This document shows positions 34,721 to 43,376 of a DNA stretch of 64,000 bases, one piece after another. Below the pieces are notes generated by a model, which worked only from the letters and a program-made list of their open reading frames with translations, made no database searches and had not been told where the DNA came from. The DNA comes from Sphingomonas sp. ATCC 31555. GTDB lineage: Bacteria > Pseudomonadota > Alphaproteobacteria > Sphingomonadales > Sphingomonadaceae. The DNA lies in NCBI RefSeq assembly GCF_000282895.1, contig NZ_ALBQ01000003.1:62001-126000 (forward strand), read 5' to 3'. Position 1 is the first letter of the stretch. Every line of letters begins with the position of its first letter. The position numbers were made by a program, and so were the translations under genes.

Positions 34721-36207
34721 GCGAGTTGCGCCCGGGCACGGCGGCGGGGAGCCGGGGCGGGGCGGCGCCATTGCCGCCACGCGAGCCATGCGGTGGCGGC
34801 AGCGGTTGCCAGCAGGGTGAGGCTCATGCCCGTCTGCACGCTATCGGCAAAGGCGCCGCCGGGAAGTGCGGCGGCGGCACAGCCGAGCGCCAGCAGCGAG
34901 AGCAGCAGCGGCCAGCTCCGCTTCGGCGCGAGCATCGCGCCGAGCAGCACCGCCGCCCCTGCGCTCCACAGGGCAGCCGAGCCTTCCGCCTCGGCGCGGC
35001 CCGCCATCCCGAGCGGCAGCAAGCGGTTGGCCAGCAGGAAGGCGACGCAACCGATCGGGACGCCGGCCAGCACGCCGGCATTGAGCCGTTCGATGATGCG
35101 GTTGCCGCGGCTCAATGGAGCGCGTTCGCGGCGCTTGACCACCCACAGCACCATGCCGCTCGCCACCGCCAGCGTCAGCATCGCGCCGCACAGAAAGTAA
35201 AGCCAGCGCGTCGCGAGCGGGGCAAAGCGGGCGAGGTGGAGGCCATAAGCCACGCCATAGGTTTGCAGCGCCGGGCGATTCTCGGTGAAGTCGGCGAGGA
35301 CGCGACCGGTAACGCCGTCGAAGCTGATCGCGCCGGCGGCATAGGCGATCTGCCGGGCGTCGTCGCGGAACATCGTTACCGTCGCGGCGGCGTCTCCGGG
35401 ATGCGCGACCGTCACGCGGCCGACCGGATGGCCCAGCCGGCGCTCGGCTTCGCGCAGCATGGGGGCAAGCGGCGCCAGCTGCGCGGGCTTGCCGGCAGCG
35501 GGGCGATCAACCTGGCCGGGCTGAAAGGCCTGGAACATGGCGGCCATGTCCTGCCCGTAGTTGGCGCTGAGCGCCCACGGCATGTTGAGCGTCGCCAGCG
35601 CGAGCAGGCCGGTGAAGCTGATCATCACGTGAAAGGGCAGGGCCAGCACGCCGAGCGCATTGTGCCCGTCGAGCCAGGAACGCTGGCCCTTGGCCGGGCG
35701 GAAGGTGAAAAAGTCCTTGAAGATGCGCCGGTGCGCGATGATGCCGGTGATCAGCCCGAGCAGCAGCACCATTGCCGCCAGCGACGCGAGCAGCCGGCCC
35801 CAGGGATAGGGCAGTTCGAGTTCGAAATGCAGGCGGTAGAAGAACTCGCCGCCCAGCGTCTCGCGCGGTGCGGGCGCGCCGGTGACCGGATCGAGCGCGC
35901 GGTAGACGAAGCCCGTACCGGGATCGTAGGTGGCCTCGACCGTGTTCATGCGGTCGCCCGGCAAGGTGAGATACCAGCCGAACGACTTGGGTGCGGCCTT
36001 GGAAAGCCAGCCGGTGGCGGCGGCGAGCGCGGCGGCGCGATCGGCCACCGCCGTCGTCTCGGGGCGCATCCAGCGGCCGATTTCCGGCTTGAAGACGCTG
36101 AGCGTGCCGGCGAGGCACATCACGAACAGCACCCAGCCGAGCAAGAGCCCGGTCCAGCCGTGCAGCCAGGCCATGGCCTGGCGGGCGCCTTCGCGCACCA
36201 CGCTCAT
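34717..36207 (-). CDS. PepSY-domain membrane protein (siderophore-iron reductase type)
   Basis: A 496-residue inner-membrane protein of the PepSY-associated TM family (PiuB/FoxB/FsrB-like), thought to help reduce or release iron from imported siderophores. Features: N-terminal helix AWLHGWTGLLLGWVLFVMCL, a periplasmic PepSY region, a helix at about 155-180 then HRRIFKDFFTFRPAKGQRSW, His-bearing helices (WLDGHNALGVLALPFHVM), and a C-terminal cluster of extra helices (about 380-490). ATG 36207 overlaps the DUF3649 stop by ATGA, and its own stop overlaps DUF3325. The receptor operon context supports siderophore iron use. Confidence 0.88.
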   Translation of the reverse strand: MSVVREGARQAMAWLHGWTGLLLGWVLFVMCLAGTLSVFKPEIGRWMRPETTAVADRAAALAAATGWLSKAAPKSFGWYLTLPGDRMNTVEATYDPGTGFVYRALDPVTGAPAPRETLGGEFFYRLHFELELPYPWGRLLASLAAMVLLLGLITGIIAHRRIFKDFFTFRPAKGQRSWLDGHNALGVLALPFHVMISFTGLLALATLNMPWALSANYGQDMAAMFQAFQPGQVDRPAAGKPAQLAPLAPMLREAERRLGHPVGRVTVAHPGDAAATVTMFRDDARQIAYAAGAISFDGVTGRVLADFTENRPALQTYGVAYGLHLARFAPLATRWLYFLCGAMLTLAVASGMVLWVVKRRERAPLSRGNRIIERLNAGVLAGVPIGCVAFLLANRLLPLGMAGRAEAEGSAALWSAGAAVLLGAMLAPKRSWPLLLSLLALGCAAAALPGGAFADSVQTGMSLTLLATAAATAWLAWRQWRRPAPAPRRRARAQLA

Positions 36208-36503
36208 GCCGACGGCACGCCCGCGGCCCAGGCGATGCCCGCCAGCAGCGCCGCGGCGGCGAGCGTGCCGCCCAGCGCACGCAGCGGCCCGGGCGCCAGA
36301 AAGGCCCAGAGGGTCGCCACCGGCGCGACGAAGAAGGCCAGCATCGTCGCGGAGACGGCGGCGTCCAGCCGATCCATCGGCAGGGTGCGCGCCGCCGCCG
36401 CCGCGAAGCAGGCCGCGATCAGATAGGCGCCGAGGCTGCCGGCGAGGGCGCGCGTCGCGATATTTGCTCGGTACCCCCAGCCACGACGGAGATGCGCGCC
36501 CAT
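36204..36503 (-). CDS. DUF3649-family small membrane protein
   Basis: A 99-residue inner-membrane protein with about three helices (residues about 20-40, 50-70 and 76-96), starting ATG 36503 (MGAHLRRGWGYRANIATRAL). It begins 8 bases after the receptor stop and its stop overlaps the PepSY start. DUF3649 proteins are regular members of siderophore receptor-PepSY operons. No catalytic motif is visible. Confidence 0.82.
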   Translation of the reverse strand: MGAHLRRGWGYRANIATRALAGSLGAYLIAACFAAAAARTLPMDRLDAAVSATMLAFFVAPVATLWAFLAPGPLRALGGTLAAAALLAGIAWAAGVPSA

Positions 36504-36511
36504 GCCGATCC

Positions 36512-38605
36512 TCAATAGCTGAAGGTGATGCTGCCCAGCACGCTGCGCGGCGCTGCGTAGAAGGCCTGGCCCCACATGATGCTGCCCAGATATTTGCTGT
36601 CGGTGACGTTGCGGACGTTGATCGCGGCGCGGACATGGTCGACCACGCGGATGCTGCTCATCAGATCGAGCACGGCATAGTCTCCCTGCCGGACCAGGAG
36701 ATCCGGGCTGCGGATCGCATTCTGCCAGCGGAGCTGCGCGCCGACCTTCAGGTCGCGCAGGTCGGGCACCGCATAGGTGGTGGCCAGCTTCAGGCTCTTG
36801 GTGGGAAGGAACACACGCGCGGGCGCCCCGGCTTCGTCCTCGATGTCGAGGCCGGTATAGCCGCCGCTGACCGTCCAGTTGTCCGTCACCTTGCCGGCGA
36901 GTTCGAGTTCGAAGCCGCGCGCGGTGGTGTCCACGCCGGTGTAGTAGCTGCCGCCGGGCTGGCCGGGACCGTCGGGGCCGAACTGCCCCGCGAAGGTCGC
37001 CAAGCCCTTTTGCTTGGCGCGGAACAGCGAGGCGGTGGCGTAGAGCCGGCCGCCAAACCATTCGCTCTTCACGCCGCCTTCGATGCTGGTGCCGGTGACC
37101 GGCGCCAGGCGCCGGGCGTTCGCATCGACTTCGATCTGCGGATTGAAGATGTTGGTGTAGCTTGCGTAGAGCGAGACGTTGCGCGTCAGATCATAGGTAA
37201 GGCCAGCATAGGGGCTGAAATCGCTGTTCTTGCGATACTGATCAGCGCCGTAGGAATCGCCCTCCGACTTCAGCCAGGTGGCGCTGCCGCCGATCACGGC
37301 CTTCAGCCGATCCGTGAGGTTCAGATGCGCGGCGCCATAGGCGCGGGTGACTTCGGTGCTGGTATCGGCGCCCAGCGTGATCGGCAGGGTGCCCGGATCG
37401 GCAATCTGCACGCTGCTGAGGTTCGGCACGGCAGGATAGGTGACCGAGCTCGTGCCCGGCCCCTGCAACTGGAGATCATCGATGCGGCCGGTCGAGACGC
37501 CGAAGGTCAGCTGATGCTCGCGGCCGAACAGGTGGACGGGGCCCGACGCGGTCGCGTCGCCGAAATACTGGTCGTTCTCGGAAGGGTAGAGGCCGACCTG
37601 GCCAGTCAAGCCGAGCCCCGTCGCCTTGTTCGGCGCCCCGAAGGCGTAGAGCAGCTTGGCTTTCTGCTTGTTGTTGACATAGGTGAACACGCCCTTGGCC
37701 TGCCACCCGTTGCCCAGATCATAGGCGAGTTCGCCAAAGGCGCGCTGATCGGTGTTGTCCCAATAGGTCCAAGGCGCCGACGTCGTGGCCGAGCGCGCAT
37801 AGGGAATGCGGCTGCCATCCGAATAGGTGAGGGGAAGCGCACCCCACAGCACGCCGTCCGAATTGTTTTCCTGGCGGCTGTAGCCGATCGTGGCAGTGAG
37901 CTGCGGCGTCACCTTCCAGGTGGTGACCAGGCCGTAGACGTCGCGATTGTTGCTGTTGTAATCGAGATAGCTGTTCCGTTCCTCATGCGCATAGACGGCG
38001 CGGACGGCCAGCGTGTCGGTGAGGGGCACGGACACATCCGCTTCCCCGCGCCAGCGGCTCCAGGAGCCGACTTGGGCGGTCGCTCGCACCTGTAGCGATT
38101 CCGTCGGCCGCTTGCGCACATAGTTGATCGTGGCGGACGGATTGCCGACGCCGGTCATCAGCGCGTTGGAACCCCTGATCACCTCCACCCGATCGAACAG
38201 CACGGTGTCGAGATCGCCATATTGAATGCCGTAAGGCACCGGCAGGCCGACCCCGTCGATCTGGAAGACGGTAATGTCGAAGCCGCGCGAGTTGTAATAG
38301 GTACGATCCGTCTCGGCACGCTCGACATTGATGCCGACAGTCTGATCGAGCACATCGTTGATGTTGGTAAGCTGAAAATCCTGGATGCGCGCCTGATCGA
38401 TGATCGTGATCGACTGCGGCGTCTCCCGCGGAGTTAGGGCCAGGCCGGTGGCGCTGCGCGAGGGCTGGTTGGCTGCGCCGGTGACGACGATCTGGTCTTG
38501 CTGGTCGGCCGCTTTGTCACTCTCGCCCTCAGGGCCGGCGAACGCTGTGCCGGGCAGCGCGAACAGCGCGGAGGTGAGGAGGGCGGTACGCAGTGTCGAC
38601 GGCAT
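36512..38605 (-). CDS. TonB-dependent siderophore receptor
   Basis: A 697-residue receptor of the FhuE/FpvA/FoxA type. The signal peptide follows ATG 38605 (MPSTLRTALLTSALFALPGT); ATG 38638, 11 codons upstream, has no ribosome site. TonB box DQIVVTG, then the siderophore-receptor hallmark ALTPRETPQSITIIDQARI and plug VEVIRGSNALMTGVGNPSAT. The barrel ends LGSITFSY. It heads a four-gene operon (DUF3649, PepSY, DUF3325). A good Fur-box precedes it at 38673-38691, so iron starvation should induce the operon. The ligand is probably a hydroxamate-type siderophore, by family only. Confidence 0.93.
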   Translation of the reverse strand: MPSTLRTALLTSALFALPGTAFAGPEGESDKAADQQDQIVVTGAANQPSRSATGLALTPRETPQSITIIDQARIQDFQLTNINDVLDQTVGINVERAETDRTYYNSRGFDITVFQIDGVGLPVPYGIQYGDLDTVLFDRVEVIRGSNALMTGVGNPSATINYVRKRPTESLQVRATAQVGSWSRWRGEADVSVPLTDTLAVRAVYAHEERNSYLDYNSNNRDVYGLVTTWKVTPQLTATIGYSRQENNSDGVLWGALPLTYSDGSRIPYARSATTSAPWTYWDNTDQRAFGELAYDLGNGWQAKGVFTYVNNKQKAKLLYAFGAPNKATGLGLTGQVGLYPSENDQYFGDATASGPVHLFGREHQLTFGVSTGRIDDLQLQGPGTSSVTYPAVPNLSSVQIADPGTLPITLGADTSTEVTRAYGAAHLNLTDRLKAVIGGSATWLKSEGDSYGADQYRKNSDFSPYAGLTYDLTRNVSLYASYTNIFNPQIEVDANARRLAPVTGTSIEGGVKSEWFGGRLYATASLFRAKQKGLATFAGQFGPDGPGQPGGSYYTGVDTTARGFELELAGKVTDNWTVSGGYTGLDIEDEAGAPARVFLPTKSLKLATTYAVPDLRDLKVGAQLRWQNAIRSPDLLVRQGDYAVLDLMSSIRVVDHVRAAINVRNVTDSKYLGSIMWGQAFYAAPRSVLGSITFSY

Positions 38606-38672
38606 GATCCAGCTTTTCCCTTTGGGCTTTCGTTCCATGGGCGGCCCAATAAAGAGACTGGGTGTTGCGAGT

Positions 38673-38691
38673 CAAACGCATTATCATTCTC
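38673..38691 (-). promoter_or_regulatory. Fur box of siderophore operon
   Basis: On the minus strand GAGAATGATAATGCGTTTG matches 13 of 19 positions of the classical Fur consensus (GATAATGATAATCATTATC), including the whole AATGATAAT core. It lies 68 bases upstream of the receptor ATG. Confidence 0.72.
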
Positions 38692-38733
38692 AACCTGTGC
38701 AAAATCTGCGTTTCGATTGCCCAGGCTGCTTGG

Positions 38734-38765
38734 GCCATCGCCGCCCGCTGGGGTGCGGCGATGGC
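38734..38765 (-). terminator. Terminator hairpin after rhamnogalacturonan lyase
   Basis: An 11-bp perfect stem, GCCATCGCCGC/GCGGCGATGGC, with a 10-base loop, starts about 10 bases beyond the lyase stop on the minus strand. It separates the lyase from the Fur-box region of the siderophore operon. A T run is lacking. Confidence 0.55.
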
Positions 38766-38775
38766 TCCGCATAGC

Positions 38776-40650
38776 TCAACGAACGGCGTCGGGGAGATTG
38801 TAGCTGGTGTGAGGGGGCTGATTATAGGCGGTATTCTGCCAGGCCACGCCTTCGCGATAAACCCGGTCGTGCATCAGTGTCGTGAGCTTGTGCGTGGTCA
38901 AATAGGGCGTCGCGAAAATGCGCAGCCTGGTGCTGTCCGCGCTCGGCAGGATTACTTCCTCGCGCCAGTCGCCCAGAATGTCCGCTTGCAGCGAAGGCGT
39001 CGCCTTCGTGCCGTTGTTGGATTTGGAATCCGCGAACGCCACGAGCGTTTCGATGCGCGAGGTGTTCCAGTTCCACTTGCTGATCGTGACGTTGTCGAGC
39101 AGTTCGCGCAGCGTATCGCCGTCCCAATAGATGGCGAAGTTCGTCGGACCTGGCTTCGTGGTCGAGATTTCCTGCCCCGTGGCGGTGCGCAGCGAGCTGC
39201 GCGACGACCAATTCTCGGCACCGCGATAGCGCGGGTCGATGTCGGCGGCGAGCCCGCGGCCATTGTCCGAGCTGGCGGTTGCCGACCACAGCACGGCGCC
39301 GGTGCGCGCATCCAGCATGGCCGTGCCGATCCCGCCGTTCGAGCCGGGCGATTCGTGCACGCCGAACTTTTCCAATCCCGGCCGATCGGGGTTGAGATCG
39401 CCGACATGCATCGCGTCGCCATGCCCCAGCTTCTGGCCGGTGGAGGAGCGGGCGGACCATAGCGCGCTGCCGTTATCGTCGATGGCGAGCGAGCCATAGA
39501 TGATCTCGTCGCGGCCGTCTGCGTCGACATCGGCGATGCTGAGATTGTGGTTGCCCTGGCCGGTGTTGGGATTGGAAGACGTGTTGACGCCGCTGTCGAA
39601 CAGCCAACGCTGCGTCAGCTGTCCATTGCGGAAGTCCCAGGCGGCGATCGCCGTCCGCGTGTAATAGCCGCGAGCCATAACGATGCTGGGGCGCTGACCG
39701 TCGAGATAGGCGGTCGCCGCGAGGAAGCGATCGACGCGGTTGCCGTAATTGTCGCCCCAGATCGCGTTGAGCTGTGCCGGCGTGGGGTTCTGCGTATCGG
39801 GGTGGCGGCCGACGACATAGTTGACGGTTGAAAGCGCCCGTCCGGTCGTGCCCTGGAACACGGTGAGGAATTCCGGGCCGGACAGCACATAGCCCGCCGA
39901 ATTACGCCAATCGGCATTGGCATTTCCGATCACCCGGCCTTCGCCGTCCACCGTGCCGTCCGCCGTCTTCATCACGACTTCGGCGCGGCCATCGCCGTCA
40001 TAGTCGAATACCTGGAACTGGGTGTAGTGCGCCCCTGCCCGGATATTGCGCCCCAGATTGATGCGCCACAGGCGACGTCCGGCCAGGGTGTAGGCATCGA
40101 CGAGCACCGGCCCGGTCAGGCCGCTCTGGCTGTTGTCCTTGGCGTTGGTCGGCTCCCATTTGAGCACGATCTCGTACTTTCCATCGCCGTCGAGGTCGCC
40201 GACGCTGGCGTCGTTCGCCTCATAGGTGAAGGCGCTGGAGGCGCCGCCTGGGCCGGTGACGGTACCGCCGGCGGGCTTGTCCAGCATGATGACGCCGGCG
40301 CCGTTGGCCCAGACCGGCGCGGTGAAGGCGCGATCCTGCTCCACGCCGTTGACGACGACCTTGATCGCATAGACGTCGTTCGCACCGCCCGAGGCATCGA
40401 CATAGTTGGTCGGCCCGGTCAGCGGCTGCGCGTTCAGCTTCTGGTTGTTCCGGTAGAGATTGAAGCCGGTCGAGGCGGTATCGCTGGCCAGCAGGCGCCA
40501 GCTGACAAGGTTTCCGCCCTGGGTGGAGGGTACCGCAACCACCCCGCGATCAAGACGTTCGACCTGCTGCGCAGCTGCAGGCTGGGATAGCATCGTTGCG
40601 CCGAGGGCAAGCAGTGAACTGCCGCAGATATGCCGCGCTGAACTCATCAT
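38776..40650 (-). CDS. Rhamnogalacturonan lyase, PL11 family
   Basis: A 624-residue exported polysaccharide lyase that cleaves the rhamnogalacturonan-I backbone of pectin. Ribosome site GGAGAAG precedes tandem ATGs, followed by a signal peptide ending QPAAAQ. An N-terminal fibronectin-like segment (about 30-120) is followed by an eight-bladed propeller with repeated calcium-binding loops (GDLDGDGKYE, FDYDGDGRAE, ADVDADGRDE). Conserved PL11 stretches include WRINLGRNIRAGAHYTQFQV and DILGDWREEVILP. No SusCD or other pectin enzymes are next to it. It may form a three-gene minus-strand unit with the PEP-CTERM and GspC-like genes upstream. Confidence 0.92.
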   Translation of the reverse strand: MMSSARHICGSSLLALGATMLSQPAAAQQVERLDRGVVAVPSTQGGNLVSWRLLASDTASTGFNLYRNNQKLNAQPLTGPTNYVDASGGANDVYAIKVVVNGVEQDRAFTAPVWANGAGVIMLDKPAGGTVTGPGGASSAFTYEANDASVGDLDGDGKYEIVLKWEPTNAKDNSQSGLTGPVLVDAYTLAGRRLWRINLGRNIRAGAHYTQFQVFDYDGDGRAEVVMKTADGTVDGEGRVIGNANADWRNSAGYVLSGPEFLTVFQGTTGRALSTVNYVVGRHPDTQNPTPAQLNAIWGDNYGNRVDRFLAATAYLDGQRPSIVMARGYYTRTAIAAWDFRNGQLTQRWLFDSGVNTSSNPNTGQGNHNLSIADVDADGRDEIIYGSLAIDDNGSALWSARSSTGQKLGHGDAMHVGDLNPDRPGLEKFGVHESPGSNGGIGTAMLDARTGAVLWSATASSDNGRGLAADIDPRYRGAENWSSRSSLRTATGQEISTTKPGPTNFAIYWDGDTLRELLDNVTISKWNWNTSRIETLVAFADSKSNNGTKATPSLQADILGDWREEVILPSADSTRLRIFATPYLTTHKLTTLMHDRVYREGVAWQNTAYNQPPHTSYNLPDAVR

Positions 40651-40715
40651 GGCATGCTTCTCCTGAATTGGACGGTGTCGGGTGACCCGCCCTTGATGGT
40701 GATGCTGTGGGGCGG

Positions 40716-41336
40716 TCAGGCGGCGCGGAGGGCTGCTTGCCCGCGGCGCCGGCGCAGGGCGCCACCCGCCGCCCCGAACCCGATGGTGAGGATCGCCCAG
40801 GCAGCCGGCTCGGGCACCGCGGCGAAGGTCACGCTGCCGTTGAAGGCGCGGCTGGGGACGATGCCGCCGAACGCATCGGCGCCATATCCGACCTGCAACG
40901 TCACCGGACCGCTGGATGCCAGCGCCGTGCCCGGCGCCTCGCTGCTGTTCGAGTAACGGACGGAAAAGGCCCCGCCATCAGTGATGTAGAAGCCGTGCGT
41001 TCCCGCAGAGAGCAGCAGATCGGTGAGATCGAGCGTGGTGCCGATGCCCTCGCCGGCGGTGGTCAACGCATCGAAGCTGCCGATCAGCGTCCACGCCGCC
41101 GGATCGGCGATCGCCGCATCGACGCCGCCGGCATGATGGTAGACGCGATAATCGAACGTGCCGAAATCGGCGTGAATGTCGAACGACTGCAGCAGGAAGC
41201 CCGAGGTGCTGGCGAGATTGAACATGACCCCGTCATTGCCGTTGCCGCCGGCATAGCCCGCGTACAGGGTCGCCGCGTGGGAACCGGAGGGCACCAGCAG
41301 CATCATGCCGGCGAGGATGGACATCAACTTGGTCAT
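40716..41336 (-). CDS. PEPxxWA-CTERM sorted secreted protein
   Basis: A 206-residue secreted protein with N-terminal signal peptide (cleavage near SHA-AT) and the C-terminal PEPxxWA-CTERM signal: VPEPAAWAILTIGFGAAGGA followed by arginines. Such signals direct processing by an exosortase-type system and are typical of Sphingomonadales. The middle is a beta-rich domain without a known catalytic motif. A strong AGGGAGA precedes ATG 41336. It lies 34 bases after the GspC-like gene and 65 before the lyase, all co-directional. Surface attachment or matrix role is inferred. Confidence 0.88.
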   Translation of the reverse strand: MTKLMSILAGMMLLVPSGSHAATLYAGYAGGNGNDGVMFNLASTSGFLLQSFDIHADFGTFDYRVYHHAGGVDAAIADPAAWTLIGSFDALTTAGEGIGTTLDLTDLLLSAGTHGFYITDGGAFSVRYSNSSEAPGTALASSGPVTLQVGYGADAFGGIVPSRAFNGSVTFAAVPEPAAWAILTIGFGAAGGALRRRRGQAALRAA

Positions 41337-41370
41337 GCGTTTTTCTCCCTGACGAAATGGCGCCGCCCGT

Positions 41371-41961
41371 TCACGCCCCGGCGACGGGCAGTTGGCCGAG
41401 ACGCGCCGCTTCGCGCTCCTCCGGCGTTGGTGGTTCGCCTGCCATGGAGGCGCCGACGGCGAGTTCGGCCGCGCTGCGTTCTCCGGAGGGCGGCTGCGGC
41501 TCCGGACGCAGACCGCGCAGCGGCGCCGGCACAACCTCGCCGGACCCGCCCAGGCGTTGCGGCAGATCGATGCGAAGACGCTGGTCGCCATCGGCAAGGA
41601 TAACGTGGCCGCGTGCGACGGAGGCAAGCAAGACGGCGCCGCGGACGACATCGCCCTGGCGGACCCAGCGAGGCGCCTCGCCATGTTGCGCCAGCAGCGC
41701 CGCCGGGGCCGGCGACAGGTCGATGCCGTGCAGTTCGAACGCGTGCAGCGGCGAGAGCGCTGCGGCCGATTGCACCAGGGATGCCGACCGCGCATCCGAG
41801 GCGGGCGCTTTGATCTGCACCATGCCGGGCGGGTCGTCGGCGTCCGAAACGGCGCCGCTCCCGGCCCATAAGGCCGCGGCCGCCAGGATCAATCCGGCAC
41901 AGATCCACCCCTGCTGCCGCGCCCATCGTACGCGCACGGCAGCCTTGCCACCTGCATCCAT
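41371..41961 (-). CDS. GspC/PulC HR-domain-like membrane protein (orphan)
   Basis: A 196-residue protein starting ATG 41961 with one membrane helix (about residues 18-37, GWICAGLILAAAALWAGSGA) and a periplasmic domain. That domain (FELHGIDLSPAPAALLAQHG to RGHVILADGDQRLRIDLPQR) has the layout of the homology region of type II secretion protein GspC: hydrophobic-G-hydrophobic start, a V-x-x-GD step, and a final VILADG strand. The C-terminal tail is proline- and glutamate-rich, and no PDZ domain is present. No other gsp genes are nearby. It may link the lyase/PEP-CTERM cargo to a secretion system encoded elsewhere. An unrelated adaptor cannot be excluded. Confidence 0.55.
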   Translation of the reverse strand: MDAGGKAAVRVRWARQQGWICAGLILAAAALWAGSGAVSDADDPPGMVQIKAPASDARSASLVQSAAALSPLHAFELHGIDLSPAPAALLAQHGEAPRWVRQGDVVRGAVLLASVARGHVILADGDQRLRIDLPQRLGGSGEVVPAPLRGLRPEPQPPSGERSAAELAVGASMAGEPPTPEEREAARLGQLPVAGA

Positions 41962-42192
41962 CTCCAACCTCGCTCGGCATTTGTGCCAATTATCGAGTCG
42001 TCGTTCCAATTATTGAAAATTTGTACAGGAGCGGCGAGGTCATATCAATATGGGACAAGCGGGCGTGTGGTTGCTTTTCTATGCTAGCCGATCGGCTGAG
42101 CGCGATGCCTAGAAAGGGCGGTTACGGCTTGACCGAGCCGCGCAAACCGCTCAGAGGCGGGCAGGTCGCAGTGACGCCGATTGGGCGGGCAT

Positions 42193-42268
42193 GCCGGTTT
42201 AGCTCAGCTGGTAGAGCAGCGGTTTTGTAAACCGAAGGTCGCGGGTTCGATTCCTGCAACCGGCACCA
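42193..42268 (+). tRNA. tRNA-Thr (anticodon TGT)
   Basis: A complete 76-base tRNA with genome-encoded CCA. The acceptor stem GCCGGTT pairs with AACCGGC; the D arm is GCTC-AGCTGGTA-GAGC; the anticodon loop TTTGTAA carries TGT (threonine, ACA codons); the T arm is GCGGG-TTCGATT-CCTGC. The base pair at the top of the anticodon stem is mismatched (G/A). Confidence 0.97.
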
Positions 42269-42294
42269 CCGAAAATCTTCGTTCGGGCAGAGAG

Positions 42295-42321
42295 GCGGGC
42301 GCCGAGGCTATCGGCGCCCGC
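42295..42321 (-). terminator. Terminator hairpin after phytase gene
   Basis: A perfect 11-bp stem, GCGGGCGCCGA/TCGGCGCCCGC, with a 5-base loop lies just beyond the phytase stop, between it and the convergent tRNA gene. It can serve both directions. Confidence 0.65.
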
Positions 42322-42326
42322 TGCGC

Positions 42327-43376
42327 TCAACGCAGGCCCAGTGCGGCCTTGATATCGCCCCAGGCGGTGAGCTTGAAGTTCTGCGCGGCAGGCGGGTTGA
42401 TGCCGTCCTGCGCAATGAACAGGCCGCCGGGGAAAGCGGGTCCGAAATCTCCGACCATCAGCTCGATGCCGTCGGTCTGCTCGGTACTGCCGAAGGTGCC
42501 GGCGCCGACGCGGAAGCGGCCGACATAGGCATCGTCGGCGAGACGATAGACCGCATAGGCGTTGTCGCCCTGGCTGGAGACGAGCAGATAGCCGCCATCG
42601 TCCGGCCCCTCCGCAGCGATCGCCACGCCTTCGGCATCGGCGACGATGCCCTGGCCGTCGGCGGCGGCGACGCGGATCGGCTGGGTGCTGCCCTCCGGCC
42701 GCGCATCGAAGCGCCACAGCCCGACATCCTCCTCTGCGACGTAGAGGCGATGGGTGCGGGGATCGACGACGCAGCCTTCCGACTGGGTGGCGAGCTTCAT
42801 CGTGCGGACCAGCGTGCTCTTCGGGGCGGCCCCGGTGAGATCGAGCGCGACCTGTCGGATCGTGCCGTCCTTCAACACGTTGAACGCATAGAGCGCCTGG
42901 TCCGTGCGGTAGAGGCAGGCGCCATAGGCTTCGCCAGGGCCGGCGGAGACCTTGCCGAGCGGCGTCAGCGTCGCGGTGGCCGGATCGAGCCGGAACAGCG
43001 CGAGCATCGCGTTTGCCGGATCGTTGCGGTCGCTCGCCGCGACGAGGATGCCCGCCGCGCCGAGATCGCGCAGGTCGACATTGTTGACCCGGCCGGCATT
43101 GAGGAACGCGCGCTGCCTGCCCTGCAGATCATAGACGTACAGGCCGGCCTGCTTGTCGGTGCCGACGATCAGGCTGGCGGCGGGATTCGCGGGGTTGCGC
43201 CAGATCGCGGGATCGTCGGCGGCATCGGCATTGGCAGTACGCACCGCCTGCGTCTCGGCCCGTGCCACCACCGACGCGGTGGGCAGGGGCGAGAAGGCAG
43301 GACGGGCCGCCGTCGTGCAGCCGGCGACGGACAGCGCGACCAGGCTGGCGAGCGCGAGGGCGGAAGCGCGGCGCAT
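42327..43376 (-). CDS. phy: Beta-propeller 3-phytase, lipoprotein
   Basis: A 349-residue phytase of the beta-propeller (calcium-dependent) family, releasing phosphate from phytate in the periplasm or at the outer membrane. ATG 43376 shares its A with the receptor stop (TGATG), so translation is coupled. The signal peptide ends in a lipobox (LVALSVAGC). Propeller landmarks include ADDPAIWRNPANPAASLIVG, then SEGCVVDPRTHRLYVAEEDV and the closing DGINPPAAQNFKL. Pairing with a TonB receptor is a known arrangement in sphingomonads and caulobacters, and a Pho box precedes the operon. Confidence 0.92.
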   Translation of the reverse strand: MRRASALALASLVALSVAGCTTAARPAFSPLPTASVVARAETQAVRTANADAADDPAIWRNPANPAASLIVGTDKQAGLYVYDLQGRQRAFLNAGRVNNVDLRDLGAAGILVAASDRNDPANAMLALFRLDPATATLTPLGKVSAGPGEAYGACLYRTDQALYAFNVLKDGTIRQVALDLTGAAPKSTLVRTMKLATQSEGCVVDPRTHRLYVAEEDVGLWRFDARPEGSTQPIRVAAADGQGIVADAEGVAIAAEGPDDGGYLLVSSQGDNAYAVYRLADDAYVGRFRVGAGTFGSTEQTDGIELMVGDFGPAFPGGLFIAQDGINPPAAQNFKLTAWGDIKAALGLR

